Assembly: GCA_903632075.3 (NCBI GenBank)
Contig: CAHIKZ030000058.1
Span: 6,224,501-6,288,500 of the forward strand
DNA: 64,000 nucleotides
Direction: 5' to 3'
Origin: Acanthosepion pharaonis
Taxonomy: Eukaryota; Mollusca; Cephalopoda; Sepiida; Sepiidae
Within the stretch, counting starts at the first letter, position 1. Each line of letters opens with the position of its first letter. Of this stretch, positions 21,741-34,084 are shown piece by piece. The notes below the pieces were generated by a model, which did no database searches, was not told the origin of the DNA, and worked only from the letters and a program-made list of their open reading frames with translations. The position numbers were made by a program, and so were the translations under genes.

Positions 21741-22784
21741 AGAATTTTGGCAGGTTTTAAGTTGGTTAGGGAAGAGATGTTTAATAAAATTAATTCTAAA
21801 TAAATATGTAAAAAGATAAGAATAAAAATGAATAAAACAAAAGCAATATTATCTATATGATGTAATTTTTATATTTGGAAACTTGCTACCCCTTGTCTTA
21901 CTATATTTAGCAGTATATCTGTGTATTAAAATTTTATGCAAATTATTAGCTATTCATTCATCTATCATAACCAATTAAGAAATCTTTGGCATACAATTTA
22001 TAATAATAATTTACTGAAAATTATTACATTTAAAGTAATTATTGCTTTATGAACAATAAAAGGCAGAGGTGAAACAGAATCTAGAACTGTTTATAAATTA
22101 AAGAAAACTATAATTCATCTACAATATTTGTACAAGAAATATTTTAAAAATATATAATACATTAATAATGTTAAGTATATTTAAATTTGAAATTTGAAAT
22201 ATGTTAGCATTAACATCAGAAATTACACTATTCTATTAAATGTTTAATTTTGATAGCATTTGATACATGAATTAAGTTAGCCAGTTGAAGTGAAACACTG
22301 ATACAACAAGCAATATTATGAGCTTACCAAATTATAGAAATTGTCATGAAATTTTAGTATTATTTTCAACTGAAAATGCTTCAAACAAAATCATAAGTAT
22401 TTCAATAAGTCAAAATAAAAGAAATAAATCAACAAAATAAATCAATTGCATTTGTTGAAGGTAACTGAAGTTATCAAGAAAATAGGAAATAAATCAACTC
22501 TTCTTTTGAATTTACAAGACTTTTGTCATAATATTCCGATCATGCAATTCATAATACATTTATTGTATTATAAATTGCATGATGGAAGCATTTACATCTA
22601 TTAGCGATATAAGAATTTTCTCTTTCTTTCTGTTCTTTATGCTTCATTTAATGTCTTTGTACTTTCATTTTCTTCTTCCTTTTCTTTCTCAGTGCCCTAA
22701 TTTTATGGATTATAAAGCCACGGCTTCACTACACTGCTGCTGTGATTTCTCTACCAATCAGGTTTTTATGTGGTGGAGTTAACA
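21741..22784. other. No recognised feature
   Basis: Very AT-rich DNA. A 67-codon ORF at 22579-22782 is Phe/Leu-rich by composition. Confidence 0.55.
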
Positions 22785-22985
22785 GCCTTGTGCTCAACTG
22801 GCTCTGAATTCAGCATTGTCCTTCTCCTAGAATGGTTGCCAACCAAAGCTTGAGAGTCCCATTAGCTCTGTTATTTAACCCATAGCTGTGGGGAGAAGAA
22901 ATGGATTCGTAACCATACCTTCTCTAAGGTTATTTGTGAAAAAGTGAACATAGCAAACTTGGCCGGACTTTGAATTTTGCATGTG
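22785..22985 (-). mobile_element. tRNA-SINE family E, body fragment
   Basis: CTGAATTCAGCATTGTCCTT...CTCCTAG, TATTTAACCCATAGCTGTGG and GGAGAAGAAATGGATTC match the other family E copies. Read on the minus strand it is the SINE body. The head beyond 22985 is missing. Confidence 0.75.
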
Positions 22986-23119
22986 TGTTGAAAACTGCTA
23001 TGCTACATGCATAGACACACTTTCATTTTAATTAGTACCAAATTAAGCTAGTGTAGAAAACAAAGAATATTATTCATTACAAATATTTAATTGTATTCCA
23101 AAAATAGTTGCTTAACAGC

Positions 23120-23345
23120 TAACAGCAAAATGGAACTGCAAAGCAGAGTTCAAATCGAACCAAGAATTTATGTTCACTTTGCCCTGTGGGGAAAGCATGA
23201 ATACATCTTTTCTATCCCCGTCCCCAACAGCTATGGGTAAAATAGCAGGATAGGATAGACTGGGTTCTTTTAGTCACAAATATTAACCAGCCTAGGAGAA
23301 GGACAACTCTGAATTCAAAACCAGAAGTGCAATTCACTATTCCTC
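23120..23345 (+). mobile_element. tRNA-SINE family E, inverted partner
   Basis: The box B-like GAGTTCAAATCGAACC at 23149 is preceded by a tRNA-like TTAACAGCTAACAGC. The body landmarks CCCCAACAGCTATGGGTAAA, ATAGCAGGATAG and GGAGAAGGACAACTCTGAAT follow. It is in opposite orientation to the copy at 22785-22985, so the pair forms an inverted repeat with a ~135-base spacer. The overlapping minus ORFs 23212-23460 and 23315-23617 are not genes. Confidence 0.75.
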
Positions 23346-23778
23346 CCTGTGATGGGTAAAATAGCAAAAAGTAGAGTGTGGGGATTGCAATTCCTCTCTG
23401 CAAAAATAAGAATGGCATACAAATGGAAGAACTGATAGGATCCAAAATCCAGGATTTCAAACATGAGAATACAATGCTTATAAAGATCTGATATTAAAAA
23501 TACTGCAAAAGTTCTTTTCCAGACTAGCCATATTAATATCAGAGAATTTCTAAAATAATCATAATTATCATCCTCCGCCGACTTACCTACTTGTATGAAA
23601 AATTCTTTAGAATTCATTTCTCCAATATTCTACTCTGGTCAGAATTAGTGAAACAAATCTATTGAAATGTCATTCCTTAATAAGTTGCTTAATACTGTAA
23701 AAATAAATCTCGTTTGTTCTTATACAAATGAACAATCTTTCAAAAATAGAAAAAAATTATCAAGCATTAGAACAATAT

Positions 23779-23796
23779 CATATATATATATATATG

Positions 23797-23863
<67 letters not shown>
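23779..23863. repeat. (TA)n microsatellite
   Basis: TA repeats with a TATGTATG interruption. The Tyr-Ile ORFs on both strands come from this tract. Confidence 0.95.
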
Positions 23864-23868
<5 letters not shown>

Positions 23869-26800
23869 TAATCCTTTTACCAAAGATTCCTATTCCAATC
23901 TTTTTAATCATTAAGTCATGTGGTATGAAGACCAGCTAAGGTTTATAAGCACAAGAAAAATAGATTTTTATGGTTTTCCAGACATTCAATAGGAGGAGGA
24001 GGAGGAAGAAGAAATTAAGTTTAAGACTTCAAGTTACAATTTCTTTTGTACTCAAACCTGTACTGCATATCACCTGATAATTACCACAGGAAATATGTAG
24101 TCACTGGCAGGTTATGAACACAGTATCTGATTAAGCATTCTCTATTAAAAAAAAATCCTCATTCTACATTTTTTAGACATGTTCATGTAATGATGACTAC
24201 ATTTTTATTAATGTTTTATGGAAAAAAAATTGGGCTCAAGTAAAATGACTAAAAGTTTATAGTTTTTCGATCTAGTAATCATGGATAATGAGTTATAATT
24301 GTTGTGTAAGTTATATTATTATAATATAATTTCTGATTTAGTAAGAGGTAAGTTTACTACATTTCTTAAGAGAGTACACAATATGTTTCAGAGAATGCAT
24401 CTTCTCAACAATCATCATTTAAGTAAAATAAAAAATGAGGAAGCGCTGTTTTGCCAAATCAGTACAACACTGATGTTGTCCACTTAAAACAAATATATCA
24501 GTTTATCTTTTGTGCTTATGAAAATGCTCAAAAGATAATTTCATAGTATAAATAATCACTGAATTATCTACAACAGACTTATCCCACAATCCACAACTAC
24601 TGTCACAATTGCATGTAAGATTTAAAACCACTTAAAGTAAGTCTTACATAAAAAAAATCTAACTGATAGAAAACTGAAAAGGATCAGTTCAGAGTTTAAT
24701 ACAAAAATAAATGTTGCATTCTGATGCATTTCCTCTTTTTGCATTTGACAGAGTAAAAAGAAAATTAAATTATATACTTTAGATCTAACTGAAGATTATC
24801 TGAAATAACTTAGATGCTTAGGTTGTAGGGAATTCATTTAGTTGGATCCATTCTGATGTTAAAACTGCTGACTTGTTCTACTTAATTTGCACATTGAAGT
24901 CTTTCTCAGTTCAATTAGAGATTTTAAATGTACTGAAGAAAGAAATTTAGATAGTTATAAGGAAAAATGTTAGAAAGAAAAATTTCTTAAAGGTTTTTGC
25001 TATCTTTTGTTCTTATTTCAAGTATGAATAATGCACACTTAGTGTTCCTACCAGTGCCATCTTTCTTCTTCATCTGCTCCAATCATTCTTTTGTGGTGAA
25101 CTCTGTTTGTCCTAATGACGTCATTACTCTTCCTTTTTGCAGCCTGTTGTTGTTGTTAGGAGCCTTTTTGCTGTATGAATTTCCATAAGGCATTATGAAA
25201 GAGTGATCAGTAAAGGGTAAGATGAGCAGGGATGTAAAATCAATAAAAGATGCTAAACTCATGGAGCCTTATTTTTCTATTCCTACCTACACCCTGAAAG
25301 AATGAAATGTCTTAAATCAAAGAACAACAACAAAAAAAAAAAAAAAACCTCAAGAACAGAGAACAAAAATCAAAAGAACAAAGTTCTTAATCAATACTAA
25401 AGAGACAAAGAAAATTTTGCGGAATGTGGAATAATTTTATTTATTCACACTCTTATACACAGACGGAGGTATAATCACTGATAACTTTTATTCAAAACCA
25501 AAACCATTCAAAATAGCTCCAAATGATTGGATACATTCTGAGAATCTATTATGCTGATCTGAAGTCTACCTTTTCGATCATGAAAATATGAAGTGTAATA
25601 TTCTTTTCCCCAGATCCATTTGCTTTTAATATGAACTGAAGAAAAAATAAGATTGGATGACTTTCGGTGAAGATCACATTTTTACAATTGCAAATTCAAC
25701 TAGCATAAGCTGATTACATATAACAAGCTTTCTTCATTTTTTTTTCCTCCCTTCATTCATTTGTTCATCTTCATCAAGAGTTTTATTATTTTATATTCCA
25801 ACCCACCCCTTCCTAAAAATACAAAATAAAAAATAAAACAAAAAACTCAAACATTCAGATTTAAATCTGTACTAATACAAAGATTCTTCAAGTATGGTTG
25901 TTATAATTGCAATGGGCATTGATTTTTCAAGTGGCTTTCTTTTCAGGTTAGGTGACTGCATGATTGATAAATCACATGAAAATAATGGGTGTTTCAAAAA
26001 GACACACACTCTTTCTCTCTGGATATCAAAGTTGGCTACATTCTCTTTTCTGTGTTTTTACCTCATAAAAAAAAAAAAAAAGCTTTATTTTGCTAGCGAA
26101 TACTTGCTATGGCTGACTAGCTAAGAAAACCTTACTTTACACTACAGCAATGTCAGACTTTGTTGGAAATCTATTAATTAAAATCATTCCCAAAAATGCT
26201 TTACAAAAGATTCCATTTTTATGAGAAACAATTTTTCTCTCTGATGGGAAATACTGTTGTGAGAAATTAAATGCCCTTTAATCTATTGTTTTACAAGCTA
26301 TATAGTATGGATCGGTAAATTTAAAGCACACCCACTCTTCATTATGATCAGTGGCAGAACAATGGACATGCAGCTAAAAGATTCAAGGTTTCACTCCAAT
26401 TACCAGATAAAAGATATTTGTCACCATGCATACATCTGGGAAAATACTGACACATTTCTTTCAAATTTTGATGAAGGGCATTTTTCTAGCAGAATCAGTC
26501 CAATGGTAATCTAGCTAAGACCAAATTTCTAGTACATTTTGTCACAAAAGAAAATAAACAAATAGACAATTATTTGGTTTCATAAAAGGAGATAATTATA
26601 GTTAACAAGCCTCAATTTTCTCAGAATGGGAACTGAAGTAAAATTTCATAATTATTATCATGTGAATTCAACCATTAAGCTATCAACTAGGACAAGTATG
26701 ACATTTATTTGTGGGCTTCCTTAGCAAATTACTGTCACCCATTCTTTTGACTAATCACTATTATATATTCCCTATGATGCCTATTTAATTGGACCCATCG

Positions 26801-27021
26801 ATCTAAAGGTACCATTGACAAAATTTCCATGAACTGACAGTTTAAAAATAGATACATAAAATATAAGTAATATTACTAAAGGGCATGAGGATAGTAATTC
26901 CTACCTGTAAAAACCTACCTGCTACAGAAACCATAATGGCAACATCTATAGTAAAGCTGTAGCCCTATTCTTTGCAGGGATTCTAATGGTACTAAGAGTA
27001 ATTAGTTGGTTGTTTTTGTTT
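23864..27021. other. No recognised feature over 3.2 kb
   Basis: This is AT-rich DNA with a (GGA)n run at 23993-24010 and poly(A) runs near 25330-25348 and 26069-26083. Short ORFs (62, 63 and 76 codons) lack motifs or repeat support. Confidence 0.55.
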
Positions 27022-27285
27022 AACAGTATATCAACCTCTATAGGTTATTTATTGCCAAAGTCTAAATATTTTGTATACAATTTTACTTTATTTTTGGAGT
27101 TAATAATGGTTTAGTGGTACAAATTGTGCTAATTAACCCATAGCTGGGGGAGAAGAGGGGGTGGATTCATACATTTTCAAAGGTATTTGCATGTAAGTGA
27201 ATATAATGAACCCAACTGGAATTGGAACTTGCCTCCTCATTAACACTTCTGAGCCATTATCCATTTCACCACCTGCAAATCCAAG
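27022..27285 (-). mobile_element. tRNA-SINE family E joined to 5S-derived sequence
   Basis: On the minus strand a tRNA-like head reads GGTGGTGAAATGGATAATGG (box A-like, ~27257-27276), then GGCAAGTTCCAATTCCAG (box B-like, ~27220). The body landmarks AGCTATGGGTTAATTAGCAC and AATAACCTATAGAGGTTGAT (the 3' end) follow. Immediately upstream of the head lies a 5S rRNA-derived segment, so the element may be a 5S-tRNA composite SINE. It matches 46335-46610 through the body. Confidence 0.8.
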
Positions 27286-27406
27286 CTTACAGCACTTGGT
27301 ATTCTCAAGCAGTCACCCATCTAAGTACTGACTATGCTTGACATTACTTACCTCCAGTACACATACTGGAACTGGTGTTTCAATGTCATGTGACTACAAG
27401 CCTTGC
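27283..27406 (-). pseudogene. 5S rRNA-derived sequence, near full length
   Basis: On the minus strand, TAGTCACATGACATTGAAAC...ACCAGTTC, GGTAAGTAATGTCAAGC, GTCAGTACTTAGATGGGTGA and CTTGAGAATACCAAGTGCTG...TAAGCTT follow a metazoan 5S rRNA (120 bases) from end to end with many substitutions. The internal promoter region (GTTAAGCA...) is altered, so it is not a functional gene. It sits exactly upstream of the SINE head. Confidence 0.85.
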
Positions 27407-27439
27407 CAGTATTGATAACTGGTTAAGAAAAGTGTTTTA

Positions 27440-27546
27440 TTTGCTGAAAATTTGCTCCATACTAAGATGAAAGTTTCTCCTCATTATCTTAAATTCAGTA
27501 ATTGTATGGGAACTGGTATTTCAACCTGATGTGGCTGTAAGCCTAT
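27440..27546 (-). pseudogene. Second 5S rRNA-derived segment, more diverged
   Basis: Minus-strand GGCTTACAGCCACATCAGGT...TGAAATACCAGTTC then ACTGAATTTAAGATAATG matches the first half of 5S rRNA. CTTAGTATGGAGC may mark the middle. The 3' third is unrecognisable. It lies ~35 bases upstream of the other 5S segment, in the same orientation. Confidence 0.65.
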
Positions 27547-28157
27547 CAAGGAGGAAAGGGGGATCATACTATATCATTTAGCAAGCACATGTAGATAGAA
27601 TTTGTCTGTAACGTTTTTCACTGCTAGAGTTAACTCCCTTGCACTGACAATTTCAGATATCAGTGTCTTTGTTATGACACTGATGGACTGCTCCAAGACT
27701 TTTACAAAGGTGGGAGGTGAAGAGACAGAGTTCATGAAAGATCAACAGATGTCATCATTTTTATGACGTGAATAAACAAGTATATAAAATAATCAATATA
27801 TAATAAGAAGGAATGCAATTTTTTATCTTATATAATATATGGAGTGTGCAAAATATCTTATGGTTAAGACATAAAAATAAAACCAATCCAAAATTATTAT
27901 TAAATTATTTTTAATGTTCATACATAAATTAATTAACTTATCTTTACCTTTTGGTAAAATGTGTGTTTCAGCAGGGGATGATTCTTTATGCATTTAGTAC
28001 ATTGTTCTCTATTCCTTGTCAAAGAGGATTGAAGTCATACTAAGAAATGCTGACAATTAAACAGTGTAACTACATTATATTGTTACCTGAAGATTGAGAG
28101 AGCATGAAACTTACGTAGTGATTTGAGCAGTGCCTCATCATGAAGCATTTTTGAACT
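27547..28157. other. No gene recognised
   Basis: AT-rich DNA. CTGAAGATTGAGAGAGCATG followed by AAAC at 28091-28114 resembles the CTGAAGA...GAAAC motif discussed for families F and G. Confidence 0.45.
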
Positions 28158-28198
<41 letters not shown>

Positions 28199-28205
28199 TA
28201 TATGT
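28158..28205. repeat. (TA)n-(CA)n microsatellite
   Basis: A TA tract runs into CACACACA and TATGTATG. Confidence 0.9.
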
Positions 28206-28441
28206 ATGTACGTATGTAGAATTAAAATTCTGAATTCAAACTGAAGGAGGGCTGTTTTATAGACTTCATGCTACATTGTGCACCATTTGTCTGTTATCAC
28301 TTCTTTCAAAAAGTGAATTAGATTGTACACAAGCCTTGACCACTATAATGAAATCATTTGTGGGTTTAGTCTAGTGGTTCCGTAATAAACTGAAATGTTA
28401 GACCCTCATAACTGAAATTAATGGCAGATTTCACTACACTT

Positions 28442-28448
<7 letters not shown>

Positions 28449-28519
<71 letters not shown>

Positions 28520-28520
28520 T
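28449..28520. repeat. (TA)n-(GATA)n microsatellite
   Basis: About 20 TA units are followed by about seven GATA units. Confidence 0.95.
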
Positions 28521-28638
28521 GTATAAGGAAGTACTGAAAAGTTCTTTGCCTAACCCACTTTCCACAATCTGGCCAAATGTCATTTTTTTTTTTGTGAGAA
28601 AGGGATTCTTTATCAAGTTAAGAACACTGCAGCATACC

Positions 28639-28640
<2 letters not shown>

Positions 28641-28710
<70 letters not shown>

Positions 28711-28745
28711 TATATATATATAATTGTATATGTATGTGTGTGTGT
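28641..28745. repeat. (TA)n-(TG)n microsatellite
   Basis: A long TA tract, a short CA step, more TA, then TG repeats. The Tyr-Ile ORFs on both strands (28434-28764) come from this and the previous tract. Confidence 0.95.
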
Positions 28746-30999
28746 TGAGTGCACATCTCTATAAATAATAGTAAATTTTGAGTAAATGTGAAAAGCCCAG
28801 CAATTTTCAAAATTAAATGATCTCTAATGTTAGTTGTTAAATCTGAAGTTTTAATAGCAATTTAATCATCTGCTCCTTTAAAAATATTTTAATTCTTAGG
28901 AAAGAAAGATCAAAAATTTCTATTAGAAATGAAAATAAAAATAAAAAGTACAAAGTCATAGTAAAACATCAAGACTACTTTGAATTATTGCTGATGGTTT
29001 TTGATTTGAGTAAGTCCTTTCACTACAGTTATAGCATTTGATATGTGACATCAGAAAAAATAGTTAATCCTCATATTCATTAATTTTTTTTATTTTAATA
29101 TAAACAGATTATTGAACAGTCTTTTGAAACAGTTATTTGTACTTTTCATTGTGGTTGAAAGTAAATATGATTGGCCCAGCAATATAACCCCTATCCAATC
29201 AAAAAATGCTTTCTCAACTCTGAACTTTCTATTGTTACTCAGCTAAGATTGACAACATAGACATAACATTCCTTTAGTTTCAAAAACCTTATTGTACTAA
29301 CAATTCTTGTGAAATATAGCTTATTTTATTTGGAGGACCTGTCTATCAATGTACTAGACCTGTGCTTTTAAAATCCTTACTTCTATAAACTTTTTATTGC
29401 TATGATTTCAAGTAAAATAAACTTAACTGAACCAAATTAAAACTATCACCACTTTTGTCTTACAAAGGACAGATAACAATCCCATATGAATGACTGCCAC
29501 ATCACTTAAGTGCATTAACAAAGAAGGAGATTATATTGAACAATAAATATTTGTTGTATAAAATAAATGGTATTTTATCATTAGGCTATATACACATCAC
29601 AGATTTCCTATGTACACCTTACAAAATAAAATGCAATAGTAATTCAAAAGACCTCTCACTATCTTACATATACTGGGTATAAGAGCAAAATTGTCCAAAT
29701 TGTGTAATAGCACAACTGTTCAATTGTTAGACTAAGCTTTGTATCTTAGAAATGATTAAAGATATCTTAGTGGAATTCCTTTTGTCTTCTCTCATTGTAT
29801 TTTCTATAAATAAGTTTTCTTTCTTTTTTAAATCAAATTGCCCCAAAAGGTTTTTTTTTCTATTTATTGTGAAGAAACAACATGTCAGCTTAGTAATATG
29901 TTTAGCTGTTAATTCTGCATAGTGAACTTTATTTACCACAAAAAATCTGTCAACAAATATTACCCATCAGGCACTCTTAAAGCATAACAGGTTATGCAGC
30001 ATTCCTCAAGTTCCTGATGAAATTACTTATTTTTTTATGACAGTTACTCATTTGAAATTTTAATATTCACATTGAATTCTTCCCATCTACACAGTCTATG
30101 GTAAGCAACATTTTCAGATCATTATGGCCAAGAATATATATAATAATTGGATGGCACTAAAAAAAAAAGAAGAAAAAAAGAAATCAGGGTTCTTAAGACT
30201 TAACCTTGCAAACCACCTACGCATATCCACATAAGCCCTAGGCAAGTTCTTGAAGCTTCATCATAAAAAAGAAAAGAGAAATGCACTAAGTTCTCTTCCA
30301 AGAAAATAGGAAGAATCATTAGGATATTGTATTGACCGAATGGGAAACTATCAGAGAACTTAATCTACTAAATTGATAAAACCTGTTTTACACACAGGTG
30401 CACAGAAATGATAGAGAAAGGAAATTGTAAAGAAGGGAGATAATGTATAGAGGAAAATGTACTTCATATCTATACAAATTTTATATCTTCTGATGTTTTA
30501 GAAAAAAAAAATATTTCTATTAATTTGCTGTATCAATGATGGAAGAGAAAGTAAAATGAAATGTTGAAGTTGCAGATAGAGGCAAGATAGGTGCAAGGCA
30601 ATATTTTCTTAAAGAAACAGAATTACCTAGGGCATTTCTTATGATAAAAGGAATTTCAAAGAACAAAACTGGCAATAAACAAAGAACTGAAAGCACAATC
30701 TGCTACAAGATAGGATGTTTGCAATCAACCCACAAACTGAACCACTTTCTAGGGCTTTTACATTTTGCAATACAAAAGACTGTCTAATGATTTGGAATTA
30801 CAAATATTTAGTCTTCTGACATTAAATGCTGATAAAGATTTTGATAGTAATTTTAAAATATGTCATATTCTCAAAATACTTTGAAAAATTTTAGTGATTT
30901 AAAAGTTATTTGATGTAAAAAAAAAATTAGAAAGAATGAATTAAAATTAACACATAATTTATGCCATAGTAAGAAAAATGTTTTTTATACTAAAGTTCA
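28746..30999. other. No recognised feature over 2.2 kb
   Basis: AT-rich, unique-looking DNA. Poly(A)/AAAG runs lie near 30160-30180. A Lys-rich 70-codon minus ORF at 29727-29939 has no motif. Confidence 0.55.
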
Positions 31000-31235
31000 T
31001 TAAATACAATGCACAAGAGCTACTCAAGGTAGAAGATTACTTATAAAATTGTTATGGTGAATAAAGTCTGTGATATGGATGAAAGAATAGGTGAGAGAAA
31101 GTGAAGATTGAAGATAAGGAGGATAGATAAAAATTGATTGTACGGTTTAGGGAAACATTCACATTGGAGTCTGTTCCACAAATTAGTAGTTCTTGAAAAA
31201 AAGCTGTGTGTGTAGTGTAATGAAAATAACCAACA
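31000..31235 (-). pseudogene. LINE family B 3' end
   Basis: The minus-strand frame reads RTTNLWNRLQCECFPKPY then NQFLSILLIFN, with the conserved LWNRL...CFP block. The 3' UTR TCTACCTTGAGTAGCTCTTG ends in TTTAGTATAAAAAA (30990-31045). This parallels the copy at 3219-3500. 5' truncated. Confidence 0.8.
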
Positions 31236-33244
31236 GTTATTACAATTTAAGAAGCTTTAATAAACAAATTTTACAGGCTACTGTTAGTGACTTAAAAAGT
31301 TTGCCTTTGTTTCCTTGTGGTATGCAGGGAGTGTGTTATAGTCCAGGAGAGTTCCTTAAGGGCTGATAACCTTCATTCACAGGGAGTTCCTCAAGAGTTA
31401 TCAATCATTATTATTACATATAGAATATATGATTACTATAATAAAAGTGAGCCTGATCACAAGTGGGCATTTACCATTCTTGCCAGATATTTTTCCAAGT
31501 TGATCTTTTAAAAATGAACTTTTGCTTTAAAAAGTTTTAGCCAATTTTATTTTATATTAGCAAAGGGTATGTCAATTTTTTTTACTCTACTGGGCGGGCT
31601 ATACAGTCATTTTTTTCTTTCTGTGACTTGCATATGCTGCAAAATAACATTAGTGAAATTATTCTAATTTAAGCAGTTTGATAAATATTTCATATTTATT
31701 TATTTATTATTCAGTATGTTATTATAATGTCTAATATTTGTTACATTTTGAAAAATGTGCTGTCAAAAAATGTCAACGTTAATTACATACCTTTATACAT
31801 TGCTTACTTCCTTTTATCCCTATGCTGTGATCTAAATGATATGGTAGTTACTACTTTCAGGACAGAAAATGGTTTTATTTCAATAACTCAGCAATTTAAT
31901 TGTAAACCTACTAACAAAACAATCATTAATTTATATAATGATCACAAAACAACCAAATGGAAATGAATAAAAGAAGAGTTATTTTTTTTAATTTAATTTT
32001 TAAAGTTGAGTATACAAATTAATTATTTCCATTAAGTATGACTTACTAAATCATGCAAAATATTAAAATATATGCTGACAGATATAAATAATAAAAATGC
32101 ATTCATCTGATGTCAAAGTTTTATGAAATATCTGTACACACACACATACACAGACTGGCAACCAACTTTATATATATTTATTAAATTTTCATGGTTTAGA
32201 GTACACACAGAAAATTTGAGTTTTATATATTAGATTTGTTCATTATTTCCATCAAAAAGCAGTTAATTCTTAATGTTTAAGTGTTTTTCAGGTATTAGAT
32301 TGAGAAAATAAAAGCAGAAAGATTGATAATGCTTGCTGAAGCCTAGCATATTTACTGCACAGAAAATGATACTGTCAAAAGTTTAAAGGAGATTGATGAT
32401 ATGAAATGAATAAAAATTACTCACTTTAGTAAAATGCCAACAACGTAAAGGTTTTTATACCATCAGCTTAAGAAAAAAAGCCCAAAAAACAAAACATTTT
32501 GAAGTGAATATTTGGGTAAATTTTAACATTGAGATATCAGTGAGTAGAAGTTGGAGTATAATACTTGTGGAGATGTTACAAATTTTATGCATTCAAGATG
32601 TGACAAGCAAAATGATTTTTCGAAAGAAATAAAAGAATTGATCAAATATTTAAATAAAAAATTAAATTGGGAAAAGTTACTGAGTGACCTAACAGTAGAA
32701 GACTTGGAATAAAAAGCATTTTAAAAAGAAAAGTAAAAGAAACAAAATGCTGTATGAATGGCTCACTAAAAATTAATTCTAAGGAAGTTTTCCCTGAGAT
32801 ATTGACAGCAGGCTGGAATCAGTTCCTTTTGTTATTTTTTAGATTTTTTTTTTTATTTCTTTATGAGCAAAGTGCATTTTCATTTTTCATGTGACTGGAA
32901 TAAAATAATTACAAAGGAAAAAAAAAATTAAAAGAAAAGTATTGATTTATTAACCCAAAAAGGATAAATAATTTTCAAATATGTTTATTCAGAAATCTTT
33001 TAATTAAGATGTGGTTGCTGTTCTCAGTGATGATTAATTTTTTATTTTAAATATCAAAAAACTGATATTTTTAAGGCTTCTCATTGTTTAAAGAAAATGA
33101 TATGCATCTATAAAAATAAAAATATTATTTTTGGAATTGTTATTTTTGATTTGTAGGGTTTCTAATATGTCTGGTTTATGATAGAAAAAATTATTAATGG
33201 TCTTTGCAACTAAGCATTATTTTTCATGTCTGCTGAGCAAATAA
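31236..33244. other. No recognised feature over 2 kb
   Basis: AT-rich DNA. ORFs of 64 and 79 codons at 31317 and 31727 show no motif. A short CA run lies at 32140-32150. Confidence 0.5.
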
Positions 33245-33840
33245 AGATGTTCATGCATTGAATATGGCTGCCATATCTGGTCTGGTGCTCCAACTATATA
33301 CCTTGAGATTCTTGACAAAATTCAAAGAAGTGTCTGTAATGTAGCCAATCCTGACCTAGCATCTTGTCTTCAGTCCCTTTTACACTGACATGATTTCTCT
33401 TTGTACTTTCTATAAATATTTTCATGGCTACTGTTCTGATGATCTTTCTTTTTTTTTTCCTCAACTGCATGATATTAAGTGTGCTACTTGATTGGCAACT
33501 AGGTCTCCCCATTTTACAGTTAAACTAGCTAAATTCCACCATGTGTTTTATTCTAATAATTTCATTCTCACTTGTGGAACTCACTTCCAATTTCTTTCTT
33601 CCTTTTCATCTGCAATTTTCCCTTCATATTTCTAGGTTTCTTGCCACCTACAATCTTCAAAAATTTAAGTGCAATGCCAATTGCTATCTGTTTTCCTGCA
33701 TCTTGTTCTTTTATTCTCCTTTCATCTCACTTCTACTCACAAGTCTTCTCTTTCTCTTTCACTCCCAGTAACCCCATGTGTCCTAGAAGTAGTATTGGCT
33801 TGCTTGGGGTGAAATGATTAAAAAAAAAAAAAAATACATG
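33245..33840 (+). pseudogene. LINE family A, C-terminal ~170 codons and 3' UTR
   Basis: The reading starts RCSCIEYGCHIWSGAP, LDKIQRSVCNVANPDLAS, then after a frame change MISLCTFYKYFHGYCSDDL, TRSPHFTVKLAKFHHVFY, and NNF with a degraded LWNSLP and LQKFK block. The 3' UTR ends GGCTTGCTTGGGGTGAAATG followed by ATT and poly(A) (to ~33834). This is the region after the reverse transcriptase of a Jockey/CR1-type non-LTR retrotransposon. It is the longest of the ten family A fragments. The ORFs at 33294-33512 (minus) and 33541-33817 (plus) are antisense or shifted readings. Confidence 0.85.
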
Positions 33841-34051
33841 TGGCTCCTGTTATCCAGAAGTAGAGTATTTCTTTAAGACTGTGGTTGTATGGTGTGTTTT
33901 CTTGAACAAGAGAACTGAATACAATTGTAAACAACGCGATATGAGGTTCATTGGAGACTAAAAAATACCCTGGAATGGAAATGAGACATGCATAGTACCT
34001 ACAGTATCTTGTATGTAAAAAAAAAAAAAAGAAAAGAGAGATACCATGTGT

Positions 34052-34084
<33 letters not shown>

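Noticed and set aside
27283..27406. Functional 5S rRNA gene
   Set aside because: Too many substitutions, including the internal promoter region, and it is fused to a SINE; no T-run terminator was seen.
33294..33817. ORFs on both strands of 72-81 codons
   Set aside because: They are antisense or shifted readings of the LINE A fragment; only short in-frame LINE motifs are meaningful.
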